64,000 nt of DNA. It comes from Hwanghaeella grinnelliae (GTDB lineage Bacteria; Pseudomonadota; Alphaproteobacteria; UBA8366; Aestuariispiraceae). The stretch is from NCBI RefSeq assembly GCF_004005845.1, contig NZ_SADE01000001.1, positions 248,001 to 312,000 of the forward strand, written 5' to 3'. This document shows, in pieces, positions 62,886-64,000 of the stretch. The notes below the pieces were generated by a model. That model was not told the origin of the DNA, searched no databases, and worked only from the letters and a program-made list of their open reading frames with translations. The first letter of the stretch is position 1; every line of letters starts with the position of its first letter. The position numbers and the translations under genes are program-made.

Positions 62886-63362
62886 CTATTCCTCGGTCTT
62901 GATTTCCGCTTCGGTCGCTTCGACCGGCGGTGCAGCTTGTGCCTGCAGTTCCGCGTCGCTCATCGCGGCCGCTGAAGCGGCAGCAGCCTTGCCACGGACG
63001 ACGCCGCGGGTGCGCTCGGAAATACGGGCCGACTTACCGGTCCGGCCACGCAGGTAGTAGAGCTTGGCGCGGCGGACTTTACCACGGCGCACCAGTTCGA
63101 CCCCGTCGATCCGCGGGCTGTACAGCGGGAACACACGTTCCACGCCTTCGCCGTAGGAAAGCTTGCGCACGGTGAAGGAGCTGTTCAGGCCGGCATTCTT
63201 GCGGGCGATGCAGACGCCTTCATAAGCCTGCACACGTTCGCGGTTGCCTTCGACAACCTTCACCAGAACACGCACGGTGTCGCCGGGACGGAAGTCGGGA
63301 ATGTTCTTCCCTTCCGTCAGCTTCCCGAGCTGTTCGCTTTCAAGCTGCTCGATAATGTTCAT
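62886..63362 (-). CDS. rplS: 50S ribosomal protein L19
   Basis: 158 residues from ATG at 63362 ([15 protein letters not shown]). [61 protein letters not shown] and [15 protein letters not shown] are L19. It lies at the 30S-50S interface. The last about 40 residues ([21 protein letters not shown]) are an extension beyond the E. coli length of about 115. It follows trmD by 73 bases. Confidence 0.96.
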   Translation of the reverse strand: MNIIEQLESEQLGKLTEGKNIPDFRPGDTVRVLVKVVEGNRERVQAYEGVCIARKNAGLNSSFTVRKLSYGEGVERVFPLYSPRIDGVELVRRGKVRRAKLYYLRGRTGKSARISERTRGVVRGKAAAASAAAMSDAELQAQAAPPVEATEAEIKTEE

Positions 63363-63435
63363 CGGTCCGATCCTTTCTTTCAAAATCCTATACCTCCGTC
63401 CGAACCAATTAGGCGGAGGCGGGGTTCTTCGTGTT

Positions 63436-64000
63436 TTAACTTGCACTCATCCTGACACCGCCTGAGCGAACCTCACCGGAACCTTTGCCCGCGCGATAGC
63501 GCGTCCATAGGTCCGGCCGTCGGGTGCGGGTCGTCCGCTCCGCTTCGGCCAAGCGCCAGGCCTTGATATTTTCGTGATGGCCGGAAAGCAGAACTTCCGG
63601 CACATCCAAACCGTCCCAAGTGGCAGGCCTGGTGAAATGGGGATATTCCAGCAACCCTTCGGAAAAACTCTCTTCCTCCAGGGAGGCTTCGGCCCCCATG
63701 TAACCCGGCAACAGACGAAGGCTTGCATCCAGCAAGGCCATCGCCGCCAATTCTCCGCCGGACAGAACGAAATCGCCCAGGCTGACTTCGCGGATTTCCC
63801 GCTTGTCCAGCACGCGTTGGTCGATCCCTTCATACCGTCCGCACAACAGCGTCACACCGCCACCGGCCGCCAGATCAGCCGCCATCGCCTGGTCAAACAC
63901 CTCGCCGCGAGGGCTGAGATAAAGGACCGGGCCAGGTTGATCTTCGACGGAAGCCAAAGCCGCATCCACAACATCAGGCCGCATCACCATGCCGGGACCC
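63436..64000 (-). CDS. trmD: tRNA (guanine-N1)-methyltransferase, partial (5' end outside the window)
   Basis: 188 C-terminal residues are seen; the frame stays open to the last base. [44 protein letters not shown] is the SAM-binding trefoil-knot signature, and [33 protein letters not shown] is the C-terminal signature. TrmD makes m1G37 in tRNAs that read G-starting wobble codon sets and prevents frameshifting. The trmD-rplS order is widespread. Confidence 0.96.
   Translation of the reverse strand, partial: GPGMVMRPDVVDAALASVEDQPGPVLYLSPRGEVFDQAMAADLAAGGGVTLLCGRYEGIDQRVLDKREIREVSLGDFVLSGGELAAMALLDASLRLLPGYMGAEASLEEESFSEGLLEYPHFTRPATWDGLDVPEVLLSGHHENIKAWRLAEAERTTRTRRPDLWTRYRAGKGSGEVRSGGVRMSAS

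Noticed and set aside
1-64000. tRNA, rRNA, insertion sequence, prophage or toxin-antitoxin genes
   Set aside because: None recognised by eye on either strand; a covariance-model search would be needed to exclude a small RNA.

Overview
The window looks like a chromosomal segment of a GC-rich, free-living alphaproteobacterium, most likely of the Rhodospirillales/Thalassospirales type. Evidence: purEK, a COQ9-family gene beside rpsU and def, lgt-MidA-pgeF, ychF-pth-rplY-prs, trmD-rplS-leuCD, a VPLPA-CTERM protein, DUF2336 and TIGR02444 families, and a eukaryote-like NADP isocitrate dehydrogenase. No rRNA, tRNA, CRISPR array, insertion sequence, phage gene or integrase was recognised. Gene density is high and most genes sit in short operons with ATGA overlaps. 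The assignment rests on gene content and order, not on a database search.

Layout. 1-1.9 kb: a DUF1538 membrane pair with a P-II-like protein and a CBS-domain protein, probably a regulated cation/proton antiporter operon. 1.9-8.4 kb: a glycine-zipper lipoprotein, a VOC protein, rpsU, def/COQ9, purEK and a degenerate GGDEF protein. 8.4-12 kb: YdcH, phosphofructokinase, TIGR02444, and the MlaC/MlaA lipid-trafficking pair. 12.3-19 kb: thioesterase, diguanylate cyclase, a MoxR ATPase, a small conserved protein, GNAT, DUF2336, a CoxE-like VWA protein and a small lipoprotein. 19.2-24 kb: a VPLPA-CTERM surface protein, icd, psuK-psuG. 24.5-30.6 kb: PaiB-like flavoprotein, VOC, dienelactone hydrolase, and the ychF-pth-rplY-prs translation/nucleotide block. 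30.8-37 kb: lipoprotein with a 27-residue membrane ORF, creatinase-type M24 hydrolase, pgeF, MidA, lgt, hldD. 37-41.5 kb: AEC and EamA transporters, an HCCA isomerase-like protein, a CitE-like lyase, pdxY.

41.5-50 kb is the more individual part: a 1003-residue protein joining a roughly 540-residue acidic disordered region to a TPR/glycosyltransferase-like module, asd, a 55-residue secreted protein missed by length cut-offs, a pentapeptide-like membrane protein built from 33-bp tandem repeats, and a LysR/methyltransferase divergent pair. 50-52.7 kb: two secreted nuclease-fold paralogues with eroded active sites, pncA and leuB. 52.9-60.4 kb is a patchwork of accessory genes (cytochrome c and c', TetR with its VOC target and a double operator, an orphan PAS histidine kinase, a convergent pair of secreted serine proteases, an AraC regulator) lying between leuB and leuD. 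The window closes with leuD, leuC, rplS and the 3' part of trmD.

No single novel multi-gene defence or mobile system is evident. The best candidates for undescribed biology are the DUF1538/P-II/CBS operon, the acidic-tail TPR protein, the SNase-like pair, the protease pair and the two very small ORFs. Start codons were chosen from ribosome-binding sites and family length and often differ from the longest open frame.
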